Origin: Helicobacter cynogastricus
Lineage (GTDB): Bacteria; Campylobacterota; Campylobacteria; Campylobacterales; Helicobacteraceae
Assembly: GCF_900197855.1 (NCBI RefSeq)
Contig: NZ_FZMQ01000011.1
Span: 110,513-167,724 of the forward strand
Length of the DNA stretch: 57,212 nucleotides
Direction: 5' to 3'
The notes under the pieces were generated by a model. The model saw nothing but the letters and a program-made list of their open reading frames with translations. It ran no database searches and was not told the DNA's origin. Position 1 is the stretch's first letter; each line of letters opens with the position of its first letter. Position numbers and translations under genes: made by a program. Below, in pieces: positions 48,546-57,212 of the stretch.

Positions 48546-49772
48546 ATGATCTCTCTGCTTGGATATGGGCGCACTAACCGGGCTTTCGCTAACTACCTAC
48601 ACCGGTGTGCCCTTCCTTACCGCATTTATGACGATGCGACCTTGACACCCAAAAGCGATTTGTATGGTCAACCTCTCCTCCCCTCTACTCTTTTTGATCC
48701 TCAAATTTCTTGCTTGGAGATTGTCAGCCCCGGATTTCCCCCCAAACACCCCTTAGTTTTGGCTAGTGAACATCTTATTAGCGAATACGACTATGTTGCC
48801 TCCCGTGTGTCTGTGCCTAAAACTTGTTTTGTGAGTGGCACGAATGGCAAAACTACCACAACAGAAATGTTAGGTCTGCTTTGTGCCCCTTTTGGAAGTG
48901 TTGTGGGGGGCAATATCGGCACGCCCCTCATCAATCTTTTTCCACAAGCCCCGCTATGGATTTTAGAAACCAGCTCTTTTAGCCTACACTACACGCAACG
49001 ATACGCTCCTCATTACTATGTCTTGCTTCCTCTAGCTCAAGATCATTTAAGTTGGCATGGAAGTTATGAAGCTTATGTAGAAGCAAAGTTAAAACCTCTG
49101 CGCCTCATGGACAAAAAAAGCCCCGTGTTTCTGCAAGCGAGTCTTAGAGATCATGTTTTAGTGCGTGAGGCCAAAGACCTTGATCTAATTTTTTATGAAG
49201 ATTCAAACCACTTAGCTAAGAATATGGGTTTAGATAGCTCGCGTGTGCGCTTTAAAGAGCCTTTCTTGCTCGATGCTTTATTGGCCTTGAGCGCAACTAA
49301 ACTGATGACAGGGCAGGTAGATTACGATCGCCTCAATAGCTACACTCTAAAACCCCATCGCCTAGAAAAGATCACCGATTCACAAGGTCGCACATGGATC
49401 AATGACAGCAAGGCAACTAATGTAGATGCCACTCTTAAGGCTTTAGCATGTTTTACAGATTCCTTTGTGCATTTGATTGTAGGGGGGGACACTAAAGGGG
49501 TGGATTTGACCCCGCTCTTTGAGGTTTTAACCGGTATGCAAACGCGCATTTACACCATTGGGGCTAGCGCACACTTGATGGTTGAGATGGCTAATCAATA
49601 TGGCGTAAGCGCGCTATTATGTGGAGATTTAGCGCACGCGGTGGACGCAATTAAAATCTCTTTAAAAGAGGATCAAGTCGCGCTTCTTTCACCTAGTGCG
49701 GCTAGTCTAGATCAGTTCAGCTCTTATCAAGAGCGGGGCGATCTCTTTAGGGCATGTGTGTTAGCCCCATGA
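48546..49772 (+). CDS. murD: UDP-N-acetylmuramoylalanine--D-glutamate ligase
   Basis: A 408-residue Mur ligase adding D-Glu to UDP-MurNAc-Ala. The N-terminal Rossmann-like start is MISLLGYGRTNRAFA; the ATP loop is SGTNGKTTTTEML; later motifs are NIGTPL, ETSSFSLHYT, DHLSWHGS, KPHRLEKI and INDSKATNVDAT. The ATG at 48546 is chosen for the AGGTGG spacing; a GTG three codons upstream overlaps that site. It overlaps the next gene by ATGA. Confidence 0.95.
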   Translation: MISLLGYGRTNRAFANYLHRCALPYRIYDDATLTPKSDLYGQPLLPSTLFDPQISCLEIVSPGFPPKHPLVLASEHLISEYDYVASRVSVPKTCFVSGTNGKTTTTEMLGLLCAPFGSVVGGNIGTPLINLFPQAPLWILETSSFSLHYTQRYAPHYYVLLPLAQDHLSWHGSYEAYVEAKLKPLRLMDKKSPVFLQASLRDHVLVREAKDLDLIFYEDSNHLAKNMGLDSSRVRFKEPFLLDALLALSATKLMTGQVDYDRLNSYTLKPHRLEKITDSQGRTWINDSKATNVDATLKALACFTDSFVHLIVGGDTKGVDLTPLFEVLTGMQTRIYTIGASAHLMVEMANQYGVSALLCGDLAHAVDAIKISLKEDQVALLSPSAASLDQFSSYQERGDLFRACVLAP

Positions 49773-51667
49773 AGCTCCTACGCATCCTTTTCCTCTGCCT
49801 TGTGTGTGCGTGTTCTTTGGCGCGCGCAGAGAGCGATCCAGATACCATTGATCTTTATTTGCTTTTAAAACAGATTAATCAGCTTAACCAAGTGATTGCC
49901 CGCTATGAGCAAGACCCCACAAAACGCTCAGAAATTCCCCTCTATAGCGATCAAAAAAATGATCTCATCCATACCTTTGCACTCCGCCTACTCAATAGTC
50001 AAGAACAAATAGGTATCAATATCAAAGCTAACCTAGAACAGCAACATAAGCTCAAAAAGGCCTTACTTAAGAGCAGTCATACGAATGATATTTTCGTGTA
50101 TATGCGCAGCACTCTCGAGCTCAAAACCTTAGAAGCTGATCAGCAGATGTATGATTTTCTAAAAAAGTTACGCACTTCTCTTGACTTTTTTAGTCAAGAG
50201 AAGGATATTAATGCACTCAGCATGGCTACCCTGCTTAAATTCGAGGATGCTTCTTCTAGGCATTATGTGATCCCAGCCAACCTTGATTCTATCAAAGCGC
50301 AACAGCTCCAAGAGCTTTTAAGCGACTACAAACTCAAGCTTAAAACCTACTTAGAAGTGCTTCACTATATCCACAAACATCCCCGTCAGGTTCTTGCTAA
50401 GAATATCCTCTTTAATATTGATATGCAATGGGTTTTGGAGCGTATTGCTACCACCATTAATAAGTTTTTTCCCTCTTCACATGGGTTACAAAGTGCTAAG
50501 ATTTTACTTTCCCTTGTCTTGTTGCTCTTTTTGCTTGCCTTAAGAAAGCTCATTACTACACTTTTTATCCGCTTTTTAGATCTCTTTGTGCGCTTCAGTC
50601 GTAAAAATGAACAGGTGCAGCAAAGAATCCGCAATAGCATTATCACCCCCATTTCCACTTTTTTACTCATCTATAGCTTTGACATTTCTATAGATATTTT
50701 GCACTATCCTCACCCCGCTCCCATTAAATTTAATATGTATCTGGGTGTAATTTACATCTCTTTGCTAGGTTGGCTGGGAATTGCGCTATTTAAAGCTTAT
50801 GGTGCTGCTCTTTTAGCTAGTTTGGCTTCTAAGAAGAACGGCTTCAGGCGAGAAGTGGTGAATCTTATTTTGAAAGTGGCTTATTTCTTCATCGTTACCA
50901 TCACAATTTTGGCTATGCTCAAACAGCTAGGTTTCAATATTTCGGCCATCATCGCTTCTTTGGGCATCGGTGGTTTGGCAGTCGCTTTGGCGGTTAAGGA
51001 TTTACTAGCCAATTTCTTTGCCTCTGTGATCTTGCTTTTAGACAATTCTTTTGGGCAGGGAGATTGGATTGTGTGCGGGGAGGTAGAAGGGACGGTGGTA
51101 GAGATGGGACTTAGACGCACCACGGTGAGAGGCTTTGATAATGCCCTTTTATTTGTGCCTAACTCAGAACTAGCAGGTAGGTCTATTCGTAACTGGAATC
51201 GCCGCAAAGTGGGGCGCAGAATCAAAATGAGTATTGGTCTTACCTATGGCTCTACTAGGGAGCAACTCAGTCAATGTGTGCTAGCAATCCGCACGATGCT
51301 AGAGGAACATCCCCATATTGCTAAGGTTTCCGATTTGGATGCCTCTGCAAAACGCGAGCTGAGTGCCCAGCACGATTATATGATGGATCGTGAACACATC
51401 GTTTCTATTGATGACTTAATGGGCTACAAATCTAACTTATTTGTTTTTGTAGATAATTTTGGAGACAGCTCGATCAATATTCTAGTTTATTGTTTCTCCA
51501 AAAGTGTCGTTTGGGGAGAATGGTTAGCTATTAAGGAAGATGTTATGCTAAAAATCATGCAAATTGTAGAGGGGCTGGGCTTGAGCTTTGCCTTCCCTTC
51601 TCAAAGTGTTTATTTAGAAAGTGTGCCAAAAAGCCTGCAATCCCCACTCAAGGATTTAAATGCCTAA
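49769..51667 (+). CDS. Large MscS-family mechanosensitive channel
   Basis: A 632-residue protein with a signal peptide (about residues 1-21, cut after ARA), a periplasmic helical domain (about 25-240) and several membrane helices (about 245-400). The MscS pore helix and beta domain are clear: ISAIIASLGIGGLAVALAVKDLLANFFASVILLLDNSFGQGDWI, then EGTVVEMGLRRTTVRGFDNALLFVPNSELAGRSIRNWNRR. Such channels release solutes during osmotic downshock. The ATG at 49769 overlaps the murD stop; the gene overlaps the chemoreceptor start by eight bases. Confidence 0.9.
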   Translation: MKLLRILFLCLVCACSLARAESDPDTIDLYLLLKQINQLNQVIARYEQDPTKRSEIPLYSDQKNDLIHTFALRLLNSQEQIGINIKANLEQQHKLKKALLKSSHTNDIFVYMRSTLELKTLEADQQMYDFLKKLRTSLDFFSQEKDINALSMATLLKFEDASSRHYVIPANLDSIKAQQLQELLSDYKLKLKTYLEVLHYIHKHPRQVLAKNILFNIDMQWVLERIATTINKFFPSSHGLQSAKILLSLVLLLFLLALRKLITTLFIRFLDLFVRFSRKNEQVQQRIRNSIITPISTFLLIYSFDISIDILHYPHPAPIKFNMYLGVIYISLLGWLGIALFKAYGAALLASLASKKNGFRREVVNLILKVAYFFIVTITILAMLKQLGFNISAIIASLGIGGLAVALAVKDLLANFFASVILLLDNSFGQGDWIVCGEVEGTVVEMGLRRTTVRGFDNALLFVPNSELAGRSIRNWNRRKVGRRIKMSIGLTYGSTREQLSQCVLAIRTMLEEHPHIAKVSDLDASAKRELSAQHDYMMDREHIVSIDDLMGYKSNLFVFVDNFGDSSINILVYCFSKSVVWGEWLAIKEDVMLKIMQIVEGLGLSFAFPSQSVYLESVPKSLQSPLKDLNA

Positions 51668-52604
51668 GTTAAAACTTGGAACTAAAAGCGTCTTGATGAT
51701 GTCCATCATTTTGATTGCTTCTTTTGTGGCGTTGGGGGCTTATTTTGTCCATGAAACCACTGAGGTTTTACTCCATAATGCCAATGTATCAGTTACTAAA
51801 CAGGCTTCTAATAAAGTTGACAAGATTACCTTAGACCTTAATGCTGTAACGCAATCTTTACTCAATTACACCACCTATTTTTCCGGTCATGGTTTTGCAT
51901 TTTTAAAAAATGCTAAAGAACAAAGCCTGCAAGATAATGTTAAAAAATTAGTGCTCAATAAAGAGTTTGTACGTGAAGCGTGGTTAGTTTTTCTGCATGA
52001 AAAACAACCCTATTTCAGTTACGAAGCCTTTGAAAGACCTGATGGTAGCGTGGGCTTATATAGCAATACGCCGATCATTTTGCAATCTCCATTGCTTAAA
52101 AAGGTGATCTCTACAGGGCGACCTGCTCGCCGTTCCACTGGGCCAACCCTCCTGCTTAATGGCAAACAACATTTTGGTTATGTCATGGCTATGCCTATTT
52201 TTGATGTGCATCAAGAGCTTGTTGCTGTAGCTGGTGTGTTTGTGAGTATAGAAATGGTGCAGGATCGGTATTTTCCTACAACAGGTATTGAAAATGGATT
52301 TTTCATGGGAGGGGGCAATCGTCTTTTTGCAATCAATCGCGATCATAGTCTTCAAGGTAGAGATTTTCGCGATGTGATGAAGGGTCAAGAAGTGCAAGAG
52401 ATTGAGGAGTTCAGAGAAAACGCCCCTCCCAATAGCCAAAAACTCACAAATTTTTATTCTGAAGTGTTGCACTCAGAAGCAATTTTGGCTCTTTATACTT
52501 TCCGCCCTCTGAAAGCCATCCCTCAAGATCATAACTGGATGATTGGTGCGGTTATCTCCAAAAAAGAGCTTTATCGCATGTCTCGCGCATGCGTCTTGGA
52601 GTAG
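51660..52604 (+). CDS. Chemoreceptor, N-terminal sensor half (frameshifted gene)
   Basis: A 314-residue frame with a first membrane helix (about residues 10-30) and a periplasmic Cache-type sensor (about 35-300, including [27 protein letters not shown] and [33 protein letters not shown]). It lines up with residues 1-~305 of the intact chemoreceptor encoded at 53940. It ends at a TAG just where the second membrane helix should begin; the matching helix continues in another frame from 52589. As it stands the product is a sensor without signalling part. Confidence 0.85.
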   Translation: MPKLKLGTKSVLMMSIILIASFVALGAYFVHETTEVLLHNANVSVTKQASNKVDKITLDLNAVTQSLLNYTTYFSGHGFAFLKNAKEQSLQDNVKKLVLNKEFVREAWLVFLHEKQPYFSYEAFERPDGSVGLYSNTPIILQSPLLKKVISTGRPARRSTGPTLLLNGKQHFGYVMAMPIFDVHQELVAVAGVFVSIEMVQDRYFPTTGIENGFFMGGGNRLFAINRDHSLQGRDFRDVMKGQEVQEIEEFRENAPPNSQKLTNFYSEVLHSEAILALYTFRPLKAIPQDHNWMIGAVISKKELYRMSRACVLE

Positions 52605-52605
52605 C
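52570..52605 (+). other. Frameshift site joining the two chemoreceptor halves
   Basis: The first frame ends [10 protein letters not shown]-stop, while the second begins MRLGVAG at 52589. The overlap contains the short repeat CGCGC (52584-52588). Removing two bases (one CG unit), or adding one base, joins the frames to give a ~685-residue receptor matching the 687-residue neighbour. A sequencing error, a slip-strand mutation or recoding are all possible. Confidence 0.75.
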
Positions 52606-53716
52606 AGGCATTATTGCAGCCATTTATGTTGTTACGATGATCGCAGTCTTTTTCTATATGCGTCATAGTATTGTGCGCCGTATCGCACGCGTGTCCAGAA
52701 CTCTTAGAAGTTTCTTCAAACTTCTTAATCATGAAGAGAATGTTGAAATTGTGATGCTTGAGCCTAAAGGTACGGATGAGATCGCAGATATGTTGCGCTC
52801 GATTAACAAAAACATCACCAATATCCAAGAAACATTTAAGAATGACAACGCGGTGATGCAAGATGTAACTTCTGTGGCACTTGCAATAGAGCGGGGAAAT
52901 ATCACCCGGCGCGTGTACGCGCAGGCCAAGACCCCTAGTCTCTCTGAATTGATACTGACAACTAACGCGATGATTGCCTTTTTGGAGCGGCGCGTAGGTG
53001 GGGATTTAAATGCGATCTTAGAAGTTGTACGCGCTTATCAAAATTTAGATTTTACTTCTAAGATTCCACACCCCAAAGGTGATTTTGAGGTCGCTACCAA
53101 CCAATTAGGTAGCGAGATCGTGGCGATGTTGCGCACCTCCTTAAATTTTGCCAATATCCTCAATACAAAGTGTCAAGGTTTAAAATCTAGTATGGACGAA
53201 CTTGTAGCTCAGTCTGCACAACAATCCAAAGAGATCAAGCACACGACACAGAGCATTGAGACAATCACTCAAAATATTGCTGCTGTGAGTAGTAAGAGCG
53301 ACTCGATGATTGCTCAAAGTCATGAAATTAAAAGCGTGGTAGAGATGATTTCTGACATCGCCGATCAAACCAATTTATTAGCTTTAAATGCCTCTATTGA
53401 AGCTGCAAGAGCTGGAGAACATGGCAGAGGTTTTGCTGTGGTGGCTGATGAAGTGAGAAAACTAGCCGAGAGAACACAAAAATCTCTAGGAGAGATTGAG
53501 AGCAATATCAATGTTTTGGTACAAAGCATTGCAGATAACTCTATGGCGATCAAAGAACAAGCCGATGCTGTGTTGGATATTAATCAAGTGATTGCACAAT
53601 TTGATGCCAATTTAAGCCATAATGTTAGCATCGCTAATAAGTGTTTGGATATTAGCAAAGATATTGAGGCTGTTGCTACGGATATTTTAGATGATACTAA
53701 TAAAAAGAAATTTTAA
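52589..53716 (+). CDS. Chemoreceptor, C-terminal HAMP and signalling half (frameshifted gene)
   Basis: A 375-residue frame starting at an ATG within the preceding frame. It carries the second membrane helix (about residues 3-26), a HAMP-like linker and the methyl-accepting signalling coiled coil with the hairpin tip [48 protein letters not shown]. It could be expressed alone by reinitiation, giving a membrane-tethered signalling domain without sensor. The 202 bases at 53394-53595 are identical to the paralogue downstream. Confidence 0.85.
   Translation: MRLGVAGIIAAIYVVTMIAVFFYMRHSIVRRIARVSRTLRSFFKLLNHEENVEIVMLEPKGTDEIADMLRSINKNITNIQETFKNDNAVMQDVTSVALAIERGNITRRVYAQAKTPSLSELILTTNAMIAFLERRVGGDLNAILEVVRAYQNLDFTSKIPHPKGDFEVATNQLGSEIVAMLRTSLNFANILNTKCQGLKSSMDELVAQSAQQSKEIKHTTQSIETITQNIAAVSSKSDSMIAQSHEIKSVVEMISDIADQTNLLALNASIEAARAGEHGRGFAVVADEVRKLAERTQKSLGEIESNINVLVQSIADNSMAIKEQADAVLDINQVIAQFDANLSHNVSIANKCLDISKDIEAVATDILDDTNKKKF
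53394..53595 (+). repeat. 202-bp segment identical to 55681-55882 (copy 1)
   Basis: Base-by-base reading shows no difference between this segment, which encodes the receptor hairpin tip, and the second copy 2,287 bases downstream, whereas flanking DNA differs at many positions. This points to recent gene conversion. Confidence 0.9.
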
Positions 53717-53724
53717 GGATCAAC

Positions 53725-53928
53725 GTGCCACAACTCACAACTCACAACTCACAACTCACAACTCACAACTCACAACTCACAACTCACAACTCACAACTCA
53801 CAACTCACAACTCACAACTCACAACTCACAACTCACAACTCACAACTCACAACTCACAACTCACAACTCATTTACAAAGGCCATCATATTCAAACTTTTT
53901 AAAGCGTTGCTGTCAAATCACTAAATAA
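53725..53928 (+). CDS. Repeat-encoded frame over the heptanucleotide array (doubtful)
   Basis: From a GTG at 53725, with AAGGA about nine bases upstream, a 67-codon frame runs through the whole array. Because three 7-base units make seven codons, it encodes a repeating TTHNSQL peptide, followed by a basic tail. The ribosome site belongs to the end of the chemoreceptor gene region, so translation is conceivable, but repeats of this kind are open in all frames by composition. I consider it more likely non-coding. Confidence 0.2.
   Translation: MPQLTTHNSQLTTHNSQLTTHNSQLTTHNSQLTTHNSQLTTHNSQLTTHLQRPSYSNFLKRCCQITK
53730..53869 (+). repeat. Tandem array of 20 perfect ACAACTC heptamers
   Basis: Exactly 140 bases of uninterrupted 7-bp units between the two chemoreceptor genes, starting 14 bases after the first stop codon and ending 70 bases before the next ATG. 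Unit number can change by slippage; seven is not a multiple of three, so any frame through it would shift. It probably alters spacing or expression of the downstream receptor. The remainder of the gap holds a ribosome site (AAGGGAAG) and no clear promoter. Confidence 0.95.
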
Positions 53929-53939
53929 AGGGAAGCTGC

Positions 53940-56003
53940 ATGGTTAAAAATATGAAATTAGGCACAAAGGTTATTTTGGTGATCTCTTTGGTGCTACTTT
54001 TTGCGTATGGGGTTTTAGGCGCGGTTTTGCTGACGAATGCGACCACTATGCTTAGGGACAATGCTGAGAAAATCTTGAGGGAACAAACCACGATCAAGGC
54101 TAGCACGCTTGTGCGTGCATTGCGCAATATCAGCCGTGCTATCACAAATTTCACAAGCTATATGGCATCTAACCCTAAAATTTTATTAGAGGATGCCAAA
54201 ATACAGGCCATGCTCACTAACCTTATTGAAACCAATGATAGGGGGCACATTCGTGAGGCTTTCCTAGTTACTCTAGATTCGCAATCCAATCCTCAGAAAA
54301 ATTTGGGAGTTTTTAAAACAAAGGATAACAAGGTTGAAGTTTTCCACAATAGCACTAATATCGCCGAATCAGCTATAGTGCACAAGGTGTTAGAAACTAA
54401 AGATGGTGCTAGAAGTCCTACAGCATTGATAAAAGCCCTAAATGGAGACACAATTTTTGGTAACACCATCGCCTTACCCATCACGCGTGATGGAAAAATG
54501 ATCGCTGTTGTAGGCATACTGATTGACTTTGAGCGCATCCAAGAACAATTCTTTCCTAAGGGGGAACAAAATGGCTTCTTACTTGGACGGCGTGATACTA
54601 TTCTAGCCCTCCATGCCGATCACGGCGTTCAGGGCCGTAACTTTTTAGATGTGATGAAAGATGCTAGCGCACAAAAGATCATTGAGTTTCGCAAAGAAGC
54701 TAGACCCGGAGATTTAGCGATTGTGGAATGGTATTCTAGTATCTTTAAAGCCCCAACCATTGCTACTCTTTATGCCTTTGCTCCCTTTTCTAAAATTTTG
54801 CCCAATGTCAATTTTAATTGGGTGATTGCGTCTGTATTGGATAAGAAAAAGGTGTTTGGCGATTTGTATGTGATGCGTAAAATCATCATTCTTGGTGGCC
54901 TCTTAACAATGATTTGTATCATTATCGCGCTCTATTTCTTCCTACACAATCAGGTGCTGAGGCGTCTCCAACGCATGGGGGGCATGCTCGAATCTTTCTT
55001 TAAATTCTTGCGCCATGAAGGCGAGAATGTCCAATTTTATCAGGTAGTTTACAACGACGAGATTGGAAAAATGTCTGAAGGCATTATGGAGAATGTCCGC
55101 CGAATCCAAACCACCTTTAACATTGACAACAAGATGGTAGGTCAGGCCACTTTGAGTGCTACTAATGTAGAAAAAGGCTTGATTGTAGCTAAGAGCTTGC
55201 AATGCGAGCAGGGAACTACTCCTCAAATTTGCGAACTCATTACAACCCTGCACACCATGATCGCTAGTTTAGAAAAAAATGTCGGATCGGATTTACAAAA
55301 AATCTTAAGTGTAGTGCATGCTTATCAAAATTTAGATTTTACAAGCAATATTGAAAATGCAAGCGGAGATGTGGAACTAGCCATTAATCAATTAGGTACA
55401 GAGATCACAAAAATGCTCCATGTGTCTTTAAGTTTTGCTAACGCTTTGAGTGAAAAAGCTGTCGGTCTTAAATCCAGTATGGACAAATTGGCGCAAAACT
55501 CAGCACAACAAAGTCAAGAAATCAAAAACACCACAGAAAGCATTGAAACCATCACTCAACGCATTAGCGATGTGAGCGATAAGAGCGATAGCATGATTGC
55601 TCAAAGTCAAGAGATTAAAAGCGTGGTAGAGATGATTAGAGATATTGCCGATCAAACAAACTTGCTTGCGCTCAATGCAGCTATTGAAGCTGCAAGAGCT
55701 GGAGAACATGGCAGAGGTTTTGCTGTGGTGGCTGATGAAGTGAGAAAACTAGCCGAGAGAACACAAAAATCTCTAGGAGAGATTGAGAGCAATATCAATG
55801 TTTTGGTACAAAGCATTGCAGATAACTCTATGGCGATCAAAGAACAAGCCGATGCTGTGTTGGATATTAATCAAGTGATTGCCCGTTTTGATGGAAATTT
55901 AAGTCATAATATTGAAATCGCCAATGAATGTTTGAGCATAAGCAAGGATGTCCAACGCATCGCCACAGATATTTTGGAGGATACGAACAAAAAGAAGTTT
56001 TAG
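53940..56003 (+). CDS. Methyl-accepting chemotaxis protein with Cache-type sensor
   Basis: A 687-residue transmembrane receptor: membrane helix 1 (about residues 10-32), a periplasmic double-Cache-like sensor (about 35-300), membrane helix 2 (about 317-337), HAMP region, and the signalling coiled coil with tip around residues 567-590 ([28 protein letters not shown]). The C-terminus ends KKKF with no CheR/CheB pentapeptide, as in Helicobacter Tlp receptors. Ligand is unknown; the sensor is clearly related to that of the upstream frameshifted gene but strongly diverged. Confidence 0.93.
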   Translation: MVKNMKLGTKVILVISLVLLFAYGVLGAVLLTNATTMLRDNAEKILREQTTIKASTLVRALRNISRAITNFTSYMASNPKILLEDAKIQAMLTNLIETNDRGHIREAFLVTLDSQSNPQKNLGVFKTKDNKVEVFHNSTNIAESAIVHKVLETKDGARSPTALIKALNGDTIFGNTIALPITRDGKMIAVVGILIDFERIQEQFFPKGEQNGFLLGRRDTILALHADHGVQGRNFLDVMKDASAQKIIEFRKEARPGDLAIVEWYSSIFKAPTIATLYAFAPFSKILPNVNFNWVIASVLDKKKVFGDLYVMRKIIILGGLLTMICIIIALYFFLHNQVLRRLQRMGGMLESFFKFLRHEGENVQFYQVVYNDEIGKMSEGIMENVRRIQTTFNIDNKMVGQATLSATNVEKGLIVAKSLQCEQGTTPQICELITTLHTMIASLEKNVGSDLQKILSVVHAYQNLDFTSNIENASGDVELAINQLGTEITKMLHVSLSFANALSEKAVGLKSSMDKLAQNSAQQSQEIKNTTESIETITQRISDVSDKSDSMIAQSQEIKSVVEMIRDIADQTNLLALNAAIEAARAGEHGRGFAVVADEVRKLAERTQKSLGEIESNINVLVQSIADNSMAIKEQADAVLDINQVIARFDGNLSHNIEIANECLSISKDVQRIATDILEDTNKKKF
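55681..55882 (+). repeat. 202-bp segment identical to 53394-53595 (copy 2)
   Basis: Second copy of the identical receptor-tip segment. Identity ends abruptly at the ATTGC shared by both copies, after which the genes differ. Confidence 0.9.
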
Positions 56004-56007
56004 GGGC

Positions 56008-56337
56008 TTATTTCCCCTTATAAGTCGCTACCCTGCCAGTGAGGCGGATTCTATCCCGCCCAAAGGTCTTCCCAATGATTTCATAACGCGGAAAAATGAT
56101 GGTATCACACTTATTATCCGCGATGGCCTTATTGAGCAACATTTCGTAGATATGAGGATTGGACGGATCGTAGGGAATCTCCGCACTGACAACACGCCCT
56201 ATATTAAAATCATTGGCATTGAAATAAATAGTATATTGAAAGCCTTGCACTCTGGCATCTATGACCGGTGAGCAACCAGTAAAAAGTAAGCCGCCCAAAA
56301 CGCCCCCGACCATGGCCAAAAAAACCTTTTTGTACAC
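56008..56337 (-). CDS. Small lipoprotein, copy 2 of a paralogous pair
   Basis: A 109-residue protein starting at GTG with AAGGGGA upstream. The leader ends in a lipobox FTGC (Cys at residue 22). The mature part, with FNANDFNIGRVVSAEIPYDPSNPH, LLNKAIADNKCDTIIFPRYEI and LTGRVATYKGK, matches the protein encoded at 39818 over its whole length. Both keep a cysteine (KCDT) in the mature region. It converges on the chemoreceptor gene with only four bases between the stops. Function unknown. Confidence 0.8.
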   Translation of the reverse strand: MYKKVFLAMVGGVLGGLLFTGCSPVIDARVQGFQYTIYFNANDFNIGRVVSAEIPYDPSNPHIYEMLLNKAIADNKCDTIIFPRYEIIGKTFGRDRIRLTGRVATYKGK

Positions 56338-56364
56338 GAAAAATCCCCTTGGTTTTTTACCTAG

Positions 56365-56370
56365 ATTTTA
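56365..56370 (-). promoter_or_regulatory. -10 box of lipoprotein copy 2
   Basis: TAAAAT on the minus strand, 28 bases upstream of the GTG start. It suggests transcription separate from amiF, although read-through from amiF (stop 74 bases upstream) is also possible. Confidence 0.4.
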
Positions 56371-56411
56371 CCAAAAGAATTTGAATTTCCCCCTCCTTAC
56401 TTGCCTAAAAC

Positions 56412-57212
56412 CTATTTCCCAAAGCGTCCGCCAGTGGTAGGATAACCATAAATAGACCCGTCTTTGATTTTCATGTGGTCTTCCCATGGGAGTTTGTATT
56501 TTCCAGCGGCCAAATCTTTGATATAGGTCAAGCCCGCATCGCTTTCGCCTCCGGGTTTGGCGACATACCCACGATGGCCTAAGTTGTAAATGTTATTCTC
56601 TAAGCCCCAGCTCAAGCGGGCGTTGTCAGCCATTTTGGGGTAAATCTCGCCCGTAACAATTTCCCAAGGATTGCGATGCCCTTGAACAAGAGTGGTGCCA
56701 TCAAAGTTACAGATTTGTCCTTCTCCAAAGTAGTAAAAGACATTATCATACCCCGCCAAATTCACGCTCACGGTGTACATTAGGTTATGCCATGCATTGG
56801 AGCGGTTGGTGAGAATCCACTGGTCATTAACTTGAGTGCTATAACCAGAGATGCGGATATAAACATTGCACCCCTTATAGGCGGCTTCACGCGCTAGCTC
56901 AGGGATCATGCCATCATGGCAAATACACACAGCCAGTTTTGAGCCACCCGGACCCTCACACACAGGCATACCCAAATCTCCGGGATACCAAGGTTCAATA
57001 GGATTCCAAGGGAAGAGTTTGCGGTATTTTAAAACAATCTCACCCTTAGGATTAATAATAATAGCGGTGTTGTAAGGATTTTTATTAGGATCAGGATTGC
57101 GCTCCATCACAGAGAACACCCCAAAGACTCCCGCCTCTTTACACGCCTGCGCGTACATTTGAGTTTCTTTGCCGGGAACATCTAAGAGAAACTCCTCACT
57201 AAGCCACTTAGC
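56412..57212 (-). CDS. amiF: Formamidase, C-terminal part
   Basis: The frame is open to the window edge and encodes the last 266 residues of a nitrilase-superfamily amidase of about 334 residues. The catalytic Lys is in LKYRKLFPW and the Cys nucleophile in [19 protein letters not shown]; the catalytic Glu lies outside the window. The C-terminal ~160 residues are strikingly like H. pylori AmiF (for example [21 protein letters not shown]), which hydrolyses formamide to formate and ammonia, a nitrogen and acid-resistance source. The first internal ATG (57158) is not the true start. AmiE is less likely given the closeness to AmiF. Confidence 0.93.
   Translation of the reverse strand, partial: AKWLSEEFLLDVPGKETQMYAQACKEAGVFGVFSVMERNPDPNKNPYNTAIIINPKGEIVLKYRKLFPWNPIEPWYPGDLGMPVCEGPGGSKLAVCICHDGMIPELAREAAYKGCNVYIRISGYSTQVNDQWILTNRSNAWHNLMYTVSVNLAGYDNVFYYFGEGQICNFDGTTLVQGHRNPWEIVTGEIYPKMADNARLSWGLENNIYNLGHRGYVAKPGGESDAGLTYIKDLAAGKYKLPWEDHMKIKDGSIYGYPTTGGRFGK

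Noticed and set aside
53730-53869. Possible CRISPR array
   Set aside because: The 7-bp units are directly adjacent with no spacers, and no cas genes are present; it is a simple tandem array.

Overview
The window is chromosomal DNA of a Helicobacter, most likely a gastric species other than H. pylori (H. felis / H. heilmannii / H. suis group). The signs are an AmiF-type formamidase, the OorDABC 2-oxoglutarate oxidoreductase, the ComB9/ComB10 competence pair, Csd6 cell-shape carboxypeptidase, HspR/CbpA, an ExbB-ExbD-TonB cluster, two Helicobacter-type outer membrane proteins and Cache-type chemoreceptors. Gene order matches H. pylori only in blocks, and several blocks are joined differently. 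No rRNA, tRNA, CRISPR array, prophage or insertion sequence was recognised.

Layout. 1-5619 (+): the 3' end of pepF, four little-characterised genes, then comB9-comB10. 5689-12959 (+): oorDABC, a lysA/chorismate-mutase fusion, a DUF2156 gene and pabB, tightly packed. 12987-16081 (+): ppsA-pepE. 16078-17101 (-): an outer membrane protein with a 14-base poly-C tract that puts its signal-peptide start out of frame. 17354-25671 (-): a nine-gene run read ppk, pyrD, M16 peptidase, dapA, FabL-like reductase, a membrane protein, pgsA, rseP. 25819-26224 (+): a decayed family-8 glycosyltransferase. 26240-29362 (-): small lipoprotein, thrS, infC, rpmI, rplT. 29489-33937 (+): recA, an FtsB-like protein, an AMIN-like protein, pyrG and a pseudouridine synthase. 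34036-35379 (+): an orphan gene that looks like a modification-dependent restriction nuclease. 35526-40153 (+): rplI, hslV, hslU, era, csd6 and a lipoprotein. 40197-42221 (-): hspR/cbpA and queC. 42248-47327 (+): cca, dus, an outer membrane protein and exbB-exbD-tonB. 47428-56003 (+): mraY, murD, an MscS-like channel, a frameshifted chemoreceptor, a 20-copy heptanucleotide array and an intact paralogous chemoreceptor. 56008-57212 (-): a second copy of the small lipoprotein family and the 3' part of amiF.

The genes cover core metabolism (2-oxoglutarate oxidation, gluconeogenic PEP synthesis, lysine/DAP, folate precursor, pyrimidines, queuosine), envelope building (MraY, MurD, Csd6, PgsA, FtsB-like), translation, and surface or environmental sensing. 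The accessory signals most worth following are: the standalone McrB-N-like plus PD-(D/E)xK protein; the collapsed P-protein fused to LysA; the poly-C-switched outer membrane protein; and the chemoreceptor pair with a GC-repeat frameshift, a 202-bp identical signalling segment and a 7-bp minisatellite between them. Most promoters seen are extended -10 boxes (TGn-TATAAT or TGn-TAGAAT) without a clear -35, as is usual in this group.
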